A stretch of 64,000 bases of DNA from the NCBI GenBank assembly GCA_018434245.1, contig JAHDPQ010000026.1, positions 18,605 to 82,604 of the forward strand, read 5' to 3'. The position numbers were made by a program, and so were the translations under genes. Source of the stretch: Oscillospiraceae bacterium. Its GTDB lineage: Bacteria; Bacillota; Clostridia; Oscillospirales; Ruminococcaceae. The notes beneath the pieces were generated by a model that had not been told where the DNA came from, made no database searches, and was given only the letters and a program-made list of their open reading frames with translations. This document shows, piece by piece, positions 1-7,927 of this stretch. Each line of letters starts with the position of its first letter. Positions within the stretch are counted from its first letter, which is position 1.

Positions 1-285
1 ACCCCTTTGGGAATTGCCGCCATGCGCCAACTGGATCTTCTCAACCGCCACAGTCCCGAGGCCAGCAACTACATGTGCATGTTTGTGGTGCTCAACACCG
101 CTTCTTTGCAGGTGATTCCCACCACCACAGCCCTGCTGAGAGCCAATGCCGGTTCGGCAGCTCCCATGGAGATTATGCCTGCCACCTGGGTGGCGTCGGG
201 AGCCTCCATCCTCTCGGGGATTCTGGTGGCAAAGCTGCTGGAGGGCAGAAGGGGTAATACACGACAAAGGAGAGGGCGCCGATGA
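1..285 (+). CDS. spmA: Spore maturation protein A, C-terminal part (cut by window edge)
   Basis: The reading frame is open from the first base of the window, so this is the last 94 residues or so of a protein that begins upstream. It contains the stretch NRHSPEASNYMCMFVVLNTA followed by a hydrophobic segment and VASGASILSGILVAKL, which fits the SpmA membrane protein family. In Bacillus, SpmA and SpmB are needed for normal dehydration of the spore core. Its stop codon overlaps the ATG of the next gene (ATGA), so the two are almost certainly co-transcribed and translationally coupled. Identification rests on the pairing with SpmB as well as on the sequence. The N-terminal half cannot be judged here. 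Confidence 0.85.
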   Translation, partial: TPLGIAAMRQLDLLNRHSPEASNYMCMFVVLNTASLQVIPTTTALLRANAGSAAPMEIMPATWVASGASILSGILVAKLLEGRRGNTRQRRGRR

Positions 286-803
286 GCTTTAACGACCTGA
301 TCATTCCGCTGGTCCTTTGCGGTATCCTGATCTATGGGATTTACCGGGGGGTAGATGTTTTTGACGTCTTTTTGGACGGAGCCAAAGAGGGGTTGGGGAC
401 AGCGGTGAACATCCTGCCCTCCCTGGTGGCTCTCATGACCTGTGTGGGGATGTTTAAGGCATCCGGCGCACTGGACCTTCTGGTGCGCCTCTTTAATCCT
501 ATCGCAAAGTATCTTCTGCTTCCCGGAGAGGTGGTGCCTCTGGCCATCCTCCGGCCCATTTCGGGCAGTGGAGCTATGGTGATCTTCAACGATATTCTGG
601 CCACCTACGGCCCCGACAGCTTTATCGGCAGGGTGGCCAGCGTCATGGAAGGCTCCAGCGAGACCACCTTTTACACCATTGCCGTTTACTACGGAGCGGT
701 CAAGGTATCTAAGACCCGGCACACGCTGCCAGCTTCCCTGACTGCTGATTTAGTGGGTTTTGTCATGAGCGCCGTCATGGTGCGGCTGATCTTTGGCACG
801 TAA
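282..803 (+). CDS. spmB: Spore maturation protein B
   Basis: This 173-residue protein has several hydrophobic segments and the conserved text ILRPISGSGAM and FIGRVASVMEGSSETTFYT, typical of SpmB and related nucleoside-transporter-gate (Gate) domain proteins. SpmB acts with SpmA at the spore membrane and affects spore core water content and heat resistance. The ATG at 282 lies in an ATGA overlap with spmA and is preceded by AAAGGAGAGG, which fixes the start. Length is close to the usual 170-180 residues. It ends about 50 bases before the convergent ruvC gene, and a hairpin separates the two. Confidence 0.92.
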   Translation: MSFNDLIIPLVLCGILIYGIYRGVDVFDVFLDGAKEGLGTAVNILPSLVALMTCVGMFKASGALDLLVRLFNPIAKYLLLPGEVVPLAILRPISGSGAMVIFNDILATYGPDSFIGRVASVMEGSSETTFYTIAVYYGAVKVSKTRHTLPASLTADLVGFVMSAVMVRLIFGT

Positions 804-819
804 TCATATGATAAGGAAA

Positions 820-850
820 AGTGGCCCGGCCAACCTTTAGCCGAGCCACT
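820..850. terminator. Hairpin between convergent spmB and ruvC
   Basis: AGTGGC at 820-825 pairs with GCCACT at 845-850, with an inner GGC/GCC pair, and is followed by ATTTTAT on the plus strand. It sits between the two convergent genes and probably serves spmB and perhaps both. Confidence 0.55.
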
Positions 851-853
851 ATT

Positions 854-1366
854 TTATAAGGTAAGAGCCGGGTTCCTTGCCAGCAGGGAACCGGAGGTGT
901 GGGCGTGGCAGATAGCCATGGCCAGAGCATCGGCGGTGTCGTCGGGTTTGGGCAAAGCGGGAAGGCTCAGCAGCATTTTGGTCATCTGCATCACCTGGTT
1001 TTTCTCCGCCTTACCGTAACCGGTGACCGCCTGCTTTACCTGCAGGGGGGTGTACTCTCCAATGGAAAGCCCGTGTTGTCGGGCACAGAGCAGGATGACT
1101 CCCCGGGCCTGTGCCACATCGATGCCGGTGGTTTTGTTCTTGGTAAAATAGAGCTTTTCCAGCCCTAAAGAAACAGGCCGGTACCGCTCCAAAATCCCGG
1201 AAAGCTCCCGGTAGATGATCTCCAGCCGCACCTCAAAGGGCAGACCCGCCTTGGTGAGGATGGCCCCGTAATCCACCGCCTGAAAGGAGTTCCCCGTGTA
1301 ATCCAGCACTCCCCAGCCTGCAATGGCATAGCCCGGGTCTATTCCGATAATCCGAACGCTTTTCAT
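854..1366 (-). CDS. ruvC: Crossover junction endodeoxyribonuclease RuvC
   Basis: RuvC is the dimeric Holliday-junction resolvase that cuts junctions moved by RuvAB during recombinational repair. The protein of about 170 residues opens with the RNase-H-fold strand IIGIDPGYAIAGWG, whose Asp10 is the first catalytic acid. LGLEKLYF supplies the catalytic Glu, and DDTADALAMAICH near the C-terminus supplies the final acids. The ATG at 1366 is preferred because GGGAGAA lies 8 bases upstream; a longer start at 1399 adds 11 residues with no family match. No ruvA or ruvB follows. The minus-strand neighbour upstream is the small multidrug export family protein. Confidence 0.95.
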   Translation of the reverse strand: MKSVRIIGIDPGYAIAGWGVLDYTGNSFQAVDYGAILTKAGLPFEVRLEIIYRELSGILERYRPVSLGLEKLYFTKNKTTGIDVAQARGVILLCARQHGLSIGEYTPLQVKQAVTGYGKAEKNQVMQMTKMLLSLPALPKPDDTADALAMAICHAHTSGSLLARNPALTL

Positions 1367-1438
1367 CTGATCTTCTCCCTTTCCCCTTCCGCAAGGCAAT
1401 GGGAGCCGTGGGGAAGAAACGCTAAATTTGCACCGGAC

Positions 1439-1948
1439 TTATACATGAAAGCCCATCATAGAGGGGAAGGCGTAGGCCAGCAGCAGCATGATACAGGCGG
1501 CGCAGAGGACCCCCAGAGCAATGGGGAGGAAGGAGCGTTTAATCGGCAGGCCCAAAAAGGCGGCAATAAGGGAGCCGGTCCACGCTCCGGTCATGGGCAG
1601 GGGAATAGCCACAAAGGCAAACAGGCCAAACAAAATGCGGTGAGGGTATTTTTCCATTAGCTCGGTTCCTTTGCGCAGAGCCTTTTGCTCAAAGTGAGAG
1701 GCCACCCTGCCAAAGGTTCTGGTTTTCCCCAGCAGGGAAAGAACCTTGCGGACAAAGAGCAAAATTACCGGTACCGGAAGGATGTTTCCCAAAACGCAGG
1801 CCACAGTGGCCTGTACCCAAGGAACCCCCAGCAGGGAAGCGGTAATCAGCCCGCCCCGCAGCTCCAGAACCGGCAGCATGGAGATAAAAAAGCAGGTGAG
1901 CCAGGGGGGGATATAGCCAGTGAAGAAATCAATAAAGGCTTGCAGCAA
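1439..1948 (-). CDS. Small multi-drug export family (COG2426) membrane protein
   Basis: This 169-residue protein is mostly hydrophobic, with about four to five membrane segments. The N-terminal IPPWLTCFFISMLPVLELRG and the later GAWTGSLIAAFLGL are characteristic of the PF06695 / COG2426 family, named small multidrug export although its function is poorly established. The likely start is a TTG at 1948, preceded by AGGATGA on the minus strand; there is no good ATG. It lies 72 bases from ruvC and may be co-transcribed with it. The link with ruvC does not by itself suggest a role, and no substrate can be named. Confidence 0.8.
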   Translation of the reverse strand: MLQAFIDFFTGYIPPWLTCFFISMLPVLELRGGLITASLLGVPWVQATVACVLGNILPVPVILLFVRKVLSLLGKTRTFGRVASHFEQKALRKGTELMEKYPHRILFGLFAFVAIPLPMTGAWTGSLIAAFLGLPIKRSFLPIALGVLCAACIMLLLAYAFPSMMGFHV

Positions 1949-2259
1949 AAAGAATCATCCTGTTCTCAATATAATGTAAGGAGCCACTTGATCTGGCAGT
2001 TTGCACCGATCTACACTCGATCAGCCCAAAGGTTCCCAAATAGTATACCAGAAAAGCCTTGGCACTCCAAGGCGGATTTTGGAACGCCCGAAATTCTGTG
2101 AAAAAGGAGCGGCGGGAAGACTGCAGCTTTGGGGGAGGGCTACTGCCAGATCAGAGGCGAATAGCCAATATTTTTTCGGCAAAAGCCCTGATTTTCCATT
2201 GCGAAACCATAGAGAAAATGGTAGAATTGGTGCAACACAATCAAAGGGGGCGCTGCCTT
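1949..2259. other. Divergent intergenic region before the xdh operon
   Basis: These 311 bases separate the minus-strand export-family gene from xdhA. They must hold promoters for both, but no convincing -35/-10 pair is visible. The clearest structure is a distant 12-bp inverted repeat listed separately. AAAGGGGG about 10 bases before the ATG at 2260 is the xdhA ribosome site. The plus frame continues open upstream to 2059, but that part has no match to the hydroxylase family. Confidence 0.5.
1989..2153. repeat. 12-bp perfect inverted repeat, arms 141 bp apart
   Basis: TGATCTGGCAGT at 1989-2000 is the exact reverse complement of ACTGCCAGATCA at 2142-2153. The arms lie in the divergent region upstream of the molybdenum hydroxylase genes. 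They could be paired binding sites for a looping regulator, or the ends of a small decayed element; nothing decides between these. Confidence 0.6.
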
Positions 2260-4569
2260 ATGAGCGTTGGCAAAAGCATCTCCCGGGTGGATGCCTACGA
2301 AAAGGTGACAGGCCGGGCCATGTACACCGCCGATCTGGAACGGCCCGGCACTCTGGTGGCCCGGGTGATTCGCAGCACCATCGCCAATGGCGTGGTAAAA
2401 CGCTTTCATCTGGAAAAGGCACTGGCTGTACCGGGAGTGGTAAAAATCCTCACCTGCTTTGACGGCCCCGAGTTTTTGTTCCCCACGGCAGGACACCCCT
2501 GGTCCACCGATAAGAGCCATCAGGATGTGGCCGATCGCAGGCTGCTTAACACCCGGGTTCGGGTGTGGGGAGATGACATCGGCGCCGTCATTGCTGAAAA
2601 CGAGGTTGCCGCCCAGCAGGCTCTTCGCCTGATTGAGGTGGAGTATGAGGAGTATCCCCCTCTGGTTACGGTGGAACAGGCCATGGCCCCCGACGCCACC
2701 CAGCTCCACCCGGATTTCCCCGGCAACATCCTCAAGCAGACGGAGTTTCGCATCGGGGAGCCTTCTTACACCCAAGCGGCGGAGGAGGAGGGCCTTGCCC
2801 GGATCAGCAAGACTTACGGGGTGCAGACGGTACAGCACTGCCATATCGAAACGGCGGTTTCCATTGCCTGGATGGAAAAGGGCCGGATCGTCATTGTCTC
2901 CTCCACTCAAATTCCCCATATTGTCCGGCGGGTGATAGGGCAGGCCACCGGGCTTTCCTGGGGGAAGATCCGGGTGATCAAGCCTTACATAGGGGGCGGC
3001 TTCGGCAACAAGCAGGAGGTGCTCTACGAGCCCCTGAACGCATGGCTGACCACGCAGGTGGGGGGCCGCCCCGTGCGGCTGGAGCTTTCCCGGGAGGAGG
3101 TGATGGCCTGCACCCGGGTACGCCACGCCATGGACATCACCATCGGGATGGCGGCAAGGCCGGACGGCACCTTTGTGGCCCGCCGGTTTGAGGGCTACTC
3201 CAACCAAGGGGGATATGCTTCCCACGGCCACTCCATTATCGCCAATGCTGCCAACGGCTTTCGCAACCTCTACACTCAGGAAAAGGTGGTGGAGGCTCAG
3301 GCCACCACGGTTTACACCAACCTTACCTCCGGGGGAGCCATGCGTGGCTACGGGATTCCCCAGCTCAGCTTTGCCATGGAATCCGCTGTGGACGATCTGG
3401 CCCTTCAGCTGGGGATGGATCCTTTGGAGCTGCGGCTGAAAAACGCCATGCCGGAAGGCTACGTGGACCCGGGCACCGGCATCACCTGCCATGTCAGCGG
3501 CCTGCGGGACTGCATGCAGCGGGGGGCGGAGCACATTGGCTGGGCCAAAAAGCGGGCTGCCTATCAGAATCAAACGGGGCCTCTGCGCAAAGGGGTGGGG
3601 ATGGCCATCTTCAGCTACAAGACGGGAGTCCACCCCATCTCGCTGGAAACCGCCTCCTGTCGGATGATCCTCAATCAGGACGGCACGATGCAGCTTCAGA
3701 TGGGGGCTACGGAAATCGGTCAAGGGGCGGATACCGTCTTTACCCAGATGGCCGCTCAGGAACTGGAACTTAGTCCGGAGGATATTCACATCGTCTCCCA
3801 GCAGGACACCGACGTCACTCCCTTTGATACGGGAGCCTACGCCTCCCGCCAGACCTATGTCAGCGGCATGGCTCTCCAAAAGACGGCTCGGAGTCTAAAG
3901 CGGCGGATTCTGGATTACGCCTCCGGCCTGCTAGAAAAGCCCGCCGATACCCTGCGTCTGGAACAGGGCAATATCCGGGACGTTCAGGGCAACGACCTGA
4001 TGGCGCTGGATGTTCTGGCCACCGAAGCCTTTTATAGTTTGGAAAGACCCTTGCACATCACCGCCGAGGAAAGTATTCACTGCACCGACAACACCTATGC
4101 CTTTGGAGCTTGCTTTGCCGAGGTGGAGGTGGATATTCCCGTGGGCAAGGTAAAGGTGCTAGACATCATCAACGTCCACGACAGCGGCGTTCTCATCAAT
4201 CCCCAGCTAGCGCAGGCTCAGGTCCACGGAGGGATGAGCATGGGACTGGGCTATGCCTTGGGGGAGCAGCTCCTCTACAACGACAAAGCGGTGCCCCTGA
4301 ACAACAACCTGCTGGACTACAAGCTGCCCACCGCTTTGGATACCCCCGAGCTCTACGTAGATTTTGTGGAGACGGTAGACCCCACCGGTCCCTACGGCAA
4401 CAAGGCGCTGGGTGAGCCCCCTGCAATTCCGGTGGCTCCGGCGGTGCGCAACGCCGTGCTCCACGCCACCGGCGTTGCGGTAGGCAGCCTCCCCCTCAAC
4501 TCTCAAAAGCTGGTGGAAGCCTTTGAACAGGCGGGATTACTCAAAAAGGCAGGTGGGGAAAATGTTTGA
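2260..4569 (+). CDS. xdhA: Xanthine dehydrogenase family, molybdopterin-binding subunit
   Basis: This 769-residue large subunit binds the molybdenum cofactor and hydroxylates an N-heterocycle or aldehyde. GGGFGNKQE at about residue 245, RGYGIPQ near 362 and GEPP with the likely catalytic Glu at about 719 match the xanthine dehydrogenase / aldehyde oxidase family and its usual length. The ATG at 2260 follows AAAGGGGG and begins MSVGKSISRVDAYEKVTG, the standard family N-terminus. The gene overlaps xdhB by 8 bases. Purine is the default guess for substrate, but related enzymes oxidise nicotinate, aldehydes or CO, so substrate is open. No maturation chaperone or purine permease is encoded nearby. 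Confidence 0.88.
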   Translation: MSVGKSISRVDAYEKVTGRAMYTADLERPGTLVARVIRSTIANGVVKRFHLEKALAVPGVVKILTCFDGPEFLFPTAGHPWSTDKSHQDVADRRLLNTRVRVWGDDIGAVIAENEVAAQQALRLIEVEYEEYPPLVTVEQAMAPDATQLHPDFPGNILKQTEFRIGEPSYTQAAEEEGLARISKTYGVQTVQHCHIETAVSIAWMEKGRIVIVSSTQIPHIVRRVIGQATGLSWGKIRVIKPYIGGGFGNKQEVLYEPLNAWLTTQVGGRPVRLELSREEVMACTRVRHAMDITIGMAARPDGTFVARRFEGYSNQGGYASHGHSIIANAANGFRNLYTQEKVVEAQATTVYTNLTSGGAMRGYGIPQLSFAMESAVDDLALQLGMDPLELRLKNAMPEGYVDPGTGITCHVSGLRDCMQRGAEHIGWAKKRAAYQNQTGPLRKGVGMAIFSYKTGVHPISLETASCRMILNQDGTMQLQMGATEIGQGADTVFTQMAAQELELSPEDIHIVSQQDTDVTPFDTGAYASRQTYVSGMALQKTARSLKRRILDYASGLLEKPADTLRLEQGNIRDVQGNDLMALDVLATEAFYSLERPLHITAEESIHCTDNTYAFGACFAEVEVDIPVGKVKVLDIINVHDSGVLINPQLAQAQVHGGMSMGLGYALGEQLLYNDKAVPLNNNLLDYKLPTALDTPELYVDFVETVDPTGPYGNKALGEPPAIPVAPAVRNAVLHATGVAVGSLPLNSQKLVEAFEQAGLLKKAGGENV

Positions 4570-5446
4570 CGTCCAGAAAATCTATCGGGCGACCAGCGTG
4601 GAGGACGCTATCCGGGCGCTCCACCGGATGGAAGGCTCTATTCTGATCAGCGGGGGCAGTGATGTCCTCATCAAGATTCGGGAGGGGAAGCTGGCAGGCT
4701 GCACTCTGGTCAGCATCAACGACCTACAGGAGCTCACCGGCATTGTGATGGAGGAGGACGGGACCATCAAAATCGGCCCGGGAGAGACCTTTACCCGGAT
4801 CACCGAGCATCCCCTGATCCGGCAGCACATTCCGGTGCTGGGCCATGCAGTGGATCAGGCGGGAGGCCCCCAGCTTAGAAATGTGGCCACCATCGGCGGC
4901 AATGTCTGCAACGGCGTCACCAGTGCCGACAGCGCCGGTGCCCTGTTGGTTCTGGGAGCTCAGCTGGAGATTACGGGAAGGGACGGTATGCGCACCCTGC
5001 CCTTGGAACAGTTTTACAAAGGCCCCGGCCGTGTGGATTTAAACCGGGGGGAAATCCTCACCGCCATCCGCATTCCCCAAAAGGACTACCAAGGCTTTGG
5101 GGGGCACTACATCAAATACGCCCAGAGGGCTGCCATGGACATTGCCACCCTGGGCTGCGCCGTCAGCCTGCGTCTGGAGGAGGACCGGCAAACCATAGCC
5201 GATTACCGTCTGGCCTTTGGGGTAGCGGCTCCCACCCCTATCCGCTGCCGCAAAACGGAAGCTGCGGTGATGGGCAAGCCGGTGTCTTCCCGGCTGCTGG
5301 AGGAAATCGGCCAGCTGGCCCTTGGGGAAGTGAGTCCCCGCACCAGCTGGCGGGCCTCCAAGGAATTCCGGCAGCGCTTGGTCTGCGAGCTATCCGGCAG
5401 AGCCACTGCCCAGGCAGTGAAACACGCAGGAGGTGAGACGCTGTGA
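4562..5446 (+). CDS. xdhB: Xanthine dehydrogenase family, FAD-binding subunit
   Basis: This 294-residue subunit carries FAD and passes electrons from the molybdenum and iron-sulfur centres to NAD or another acceptor. The N-terminal ISGGSDVLIKIREG and LRNVATIGGNVCNG with DSAGALLVLGA are the pyrophosphate- and isoalloxazine-binding motifs of the CoxM/XdhB family, followed by the CO dehydrogenase flavoprotein C-terminal domain. The ATG at 4562 follows AGGTGGGGAA and overlaps the xdhA stop. The length is typical. The ACGCTGTGA junction overlaps the next start, so all three subunits are coupled in the order Mo, FAD, FeS. Confidence 0.9.
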   Translation: MFDVQKIYRATSVEDAIRALHRMEGSILISGGSDVLIKIREGKLAGCTLVSINDLQELTGIVMEEDGTIKIGPGETFTRITEHPLIRQHIPVLGHAVDQAGGPQLRNVATIGGNVCNGVTSADSAGALLVLGAQLEITGRDGMRTLPLEQFYKGPGRVDLNRGEILTAIRIPQKDYQGFGGHYIKYAQRAAMDIATLGCAVSLRLEEDRQTIADYRLAFGVAAPTPIRCRKTEAAVMGKPVSSRLLEEIGQLALGEVSPRTSWRASKEFRQRLVCELSGRATAQAVKHAGGETL

Positions 5447-5925
5447 CCATCATCAACATGACAGTCAACGGAGTACCCCGGCAGATGGCGGTGGACGAGC
5501 GGGAATCCCTTGCCGATACTCTGCGTAACCGCCTTGGTTTGACCAGCGTCAAAAAAGGCTGTGAGGTTGGGGAGTGCGGTGCCTGCACCGTGCTAATCGA
5601 CGGCAAAGCAGTGGACACCTGCATCTACCTTTCCCTGTGGGCCGACTGTAAATCCATTCTGACAGTGGAGGGCCTGAATCGCCCTGACGGAGAGCTGACT
5701 CCCATTCAGCGGGCCTTTGTGGAGGAAGCCGCTGTCCAATGCGGATTCTGCACCCCCGGGCTGATTATGACGGCGGTGGAAATTGTGGGAACCGGAAAAA
5801 CCTACACCCGGGAGGAACTGCGCCGCCTGATTTCGGGGCATCTTTGCCGCTGTACCGGCTACCAGAACATCCTTAACGCCATGGAGCGGATTGTGGAGGA
5901 GGCCCACAAAGTAGCGGGGAAATAG
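5443..5925 (+). CDS. xdhC: Xanthine dehydrogenase family, [2Fe-2S] subunit
   Basis: This 160-residue subunit holds two [2Fe-2S] clusters. CEVGECGACTVL beginning near residue 40 is the plant-ferredoxin-type site, and CGFCTPG together with CRCTGYQ forms the second, helical cluster. This is the full set of eight cysteines seen in the CoxS/XdhC family. The GTG start at 5443 lies in a GTGA overlap with xdhB, and AGGAGGTGAG is just upstream. A strong terminator follows about 20 bases after the stop, so the operon ends here. In some nomenclatures the symbol xdhC denotes the cofactor-insertion protein instead; that gene is not present. Confidence 0.92.
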   Translation: MTIINMTVNGVPRQMAVDERESLADTLRNRLGLTSVKKGCEVGECGACTVLIDGKAVDTCIYLSLWADCKSILTVEGLNRPDGELTPIQRAFVEEAAVQCGFCTPGLIMTAVEIVGTGKTYTREELRRLISGHLCRCTGYQNILNAMERIVEEAHKVAGK

Positions 5926-5945
5926 AAACCTATGCGTGAATTTAC

Positions 5946-5975
5946 AAAAGGCCCCCTGCTCGGGGGCCTTTTCCT
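5946..5975 (+). terminator. Rho-independent terminator of the xdh operon
   Basis: An 11-bp perfect stem, AAAAGGCCCCC at 5946-5956 with GGGGGCCTTTT at 5962-5972, closes a five-base loop and runs into TTTTCCTT. It lies 20 bases after the xdhC stop. Confidence 0.9.
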
Positions 5976-6250
5976 TGCGCCTTTGGGCGGCTGCCTGGAT
6001 GGAAGGACGTTCTCCGCTCCCGCAACAATACAGGCATAGTATCCGGGAAGAGTTGAATATCATATAATACCCCCATGGGCCCGGCCGGGGGGACAAGTTC
6101 TCCCGAAAAGTTCCACACTTTTGGAAAAAAAACAGGAATCCGCAGTAAAACGACAGGGAAAGCACACTTTATAGGTGAGAGTTCGCCCGACCTTGCGTCT
6201 GCTGTAGCAGAGGCAGAATCGGCTTTATTAATACCAAAGGAGCAAACCAT
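5976..6250. other. Intergenic region before the GHL10 lipoprotein gene
   Basis: About 275 bases lie between the xdh terminator and the next start. A short hairpin CTGCTGTAGCAG is visible near 6200 and the ribosome site AAAGGAG at about 6237. No promoter consensus or known riboswitch motif was recognised. Confidence 0.4.
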
Positions 6251-7756
6251 ATGCTGAAAACCCACCTCACCCGGTGTTTGGCGATTCTTTTCGCCTGTGT
6301 TCTGATGTTAAACGGCTGCACTCCCCGTCAGGCCCAAACGCCCGGTGAATCGGAATCTTCGGGCCGGATGGTGCTCACCGATCCTTGGACGGCGGAAGAA
6401 TCCCTCGCCTATCAGCCGGAGGCTCCCGCTGCCAATGACCTGTCGGCGCTGATAGTACATACCGATGACCCCACTTCTGGGGAAGAGGAGCAGCCTTCCG
6501 AGTCCCCGGAGCCTTCTGCCGCACCGGAACCTTCAGAGGCTCAGGAACCTTCCACTGCACCGGAGGTTTCCGCCGTCTCCACCCCTCAACAAGGCCTGCC
6601 GCTGCGGGGCAACGCTGTCCCCCGGATGGAGCCGGTAAAAGGGGAAGTGCGGGGGGTCTGGATTTCCTATCTGGAGCTTCAGAACTTGCTGATGAATCAA
6701 AGCAAAGAGCAGTTTGTCAAAAATATTCAGGGCGTCTTTGACAACTGCGCTGCTTATGGACTCAACACTGTCTTTGTACATGTCCGGCCCTTTGCCGATG
6801 CCCTTTACAAGTCCCAGTATTACCCTTGGTCCTACCTTTGCACCGGCACCGAGGGAACCGACCCTGGCTTTGACCCTCTGGCCATTATGGTGGAGGAAGC
6901 CCACGCCAGAAACCTGCGGATTGAGGCGTGGCTCAACCCCTACCGCATCCGCAACGCCAACAGCAAGTATGCCATCTGCGAGACCAATCCGGCGGTGAAG
7001 TGGCTGAGTGCCGGGGACAGCGCAGTAATTCTTCACAACGGCATTACCTCCTACAACCCCGCCAGCAAAAAGGCTCAGGACCTCATTGTCAATGGCGTGC
7101 GAGAAATTGTGAAAAACTACAGTGTGGACGGCATCCATATTGACGACTACTTCTATCCCGCCACCGCCACGGGGGCGGTGGATCTGGACTTTGATGCTGC
7201 CTCCTACCGGGCCTATGTCAATGGAGGCGGAAAGCTCTCTCAGGCCGACTGGCGCAGAAGAAACGTAGAGACTCTGCTCAAGGCCATCTACGCTGCTATT
7301 AAGGCGGAGGACCCGGATGTTCTCTTCGGCATCAGTCCCCAGTCCAGCGTTGACAACAACTACAACGCCATGTTTTTGGATGTGGCCAAAATCGTCTCCA
7401 CTCCCGGTTACTGCGATTACGTCTGCCCGCAAATCTACTTTGGATACCAGAATCAGGCCCAGCCCTATCAGGAGACTTTGGAGGGCTGGAATACCATGAT
7501 CACCTGCGACGAAGTAGATCTTTACGTGGGCCTTGCCGCCTACAAGCTGGGCGCTTCGGACCAGTGGGCCGGTACCGGCAAAAACGAGTGGATTCATAAC
7601 AATGACCTGCTGGCCAGAATGGTCAAAACCGCCCGAAATCAAAACAGCTACAAGGGGTTTGCCCTATACCGCTACGATTCCCTCTTTGCGCCGGAGCAAG
7701 GGGTAAGGGCCCATGTGGGCACCGAGTTCCAGAACCTCAAGAGCCTGTTGGGCTAA
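6251..7756 (+). CDS. Lipoprotein with glycosyl-hydrolase-like (GHL10/DUF187) domain
   Basis: The 501-residue precursor starts with a lipoprotein signal whose lipobox is LNGC, so Cys23 would be lipidated and the protein anchored outside the membrane. Residues about 30-120 are a low-complexity linker rich in Pro, Ser and Glu. From about residue 128 the text GEVRGVWISYLELQN, NTVFVHVRPFADALY, EAWLNPYRIR and VDGIHIDDYFYP marks the GHL10 (YngK-like) TIM barrel, thought to act on peptidoglycan or related glycans. Enzymatic activity is inferred from the fold only. The ATG at 6251 follows AAAGGAG. The next gene encodes a second protein with a related barrel, so the two may work together on the envelope. 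Confidence 0.88.
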   Translation: MLKTHLTRCLAILFACVLMLNGCTPRQAQTPGESESSGRMVLTDPWTAEESLAYQPEAPAANDLSALIVHTDDPTSGEEEQPSESPEPSAAPEPSEAQEPSTAPEVSAVSTPQQGLPLRGNAVPRMEPVKGEVRGVWISYLELQNLLMNQSKEQFVKNIQGVFDNCAAYGLNTVFVHVRPFADALYKSQYYPWSYLCTGTEGTDPGFDPLAIMVEEAHARNLRIEAWLNPYRIRNANSKYAICETNPAVKWLSAGDSAVILHNGITSYNPASKKAQDLIVNGVREIVKNYSVDGIHIDDYFYPATATGAVDLDFDAASYRAYVNGGGKLSQADWRRRNVETLLKAIYAAIKAEDPDVLFGISPQSSVDNNYNAMFLDVAKIVSTPGYCDYVCPQIYFGYQNQAQPYQETLEGWNTMITCDEVDLYVGLAAYKLGASDQWAGTGKNEWIHNNDLLARMVKTARNQNSYKGFALYRYDSLFAPEQGVRAHVGTEFQNLKSLLG

Positions 7757-7927
7757 CAAACCGACCCGGAATGCTTTCGGGGGCCTGTGGCCCATCGCCT
7801 ATGGGACAAGCTGTAGATTAAGTAGTTGTGCCGTTATTATCAGCCATTGACAACACGAGATCACTGGGGAAGGTGGAAGCAATCTTCCGCAGAGAAGTAC
7901 CATCAATCAATTTGGGGGCTGCGTATT

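Noticed and set aside
2140-3879. 579-codon open frame on the minus strand opposite xdhA
   Set aside because: It is the antisense shadow of a GC-rich gene; its translation has no domain-like pattern, while the plus strand holds clear molybdenum hydroxylase motifs.
7847-7852. TTGACA as -35 of the amidase fusion gene
   Set aside because: No -10-like sequence occurs at the right distance.
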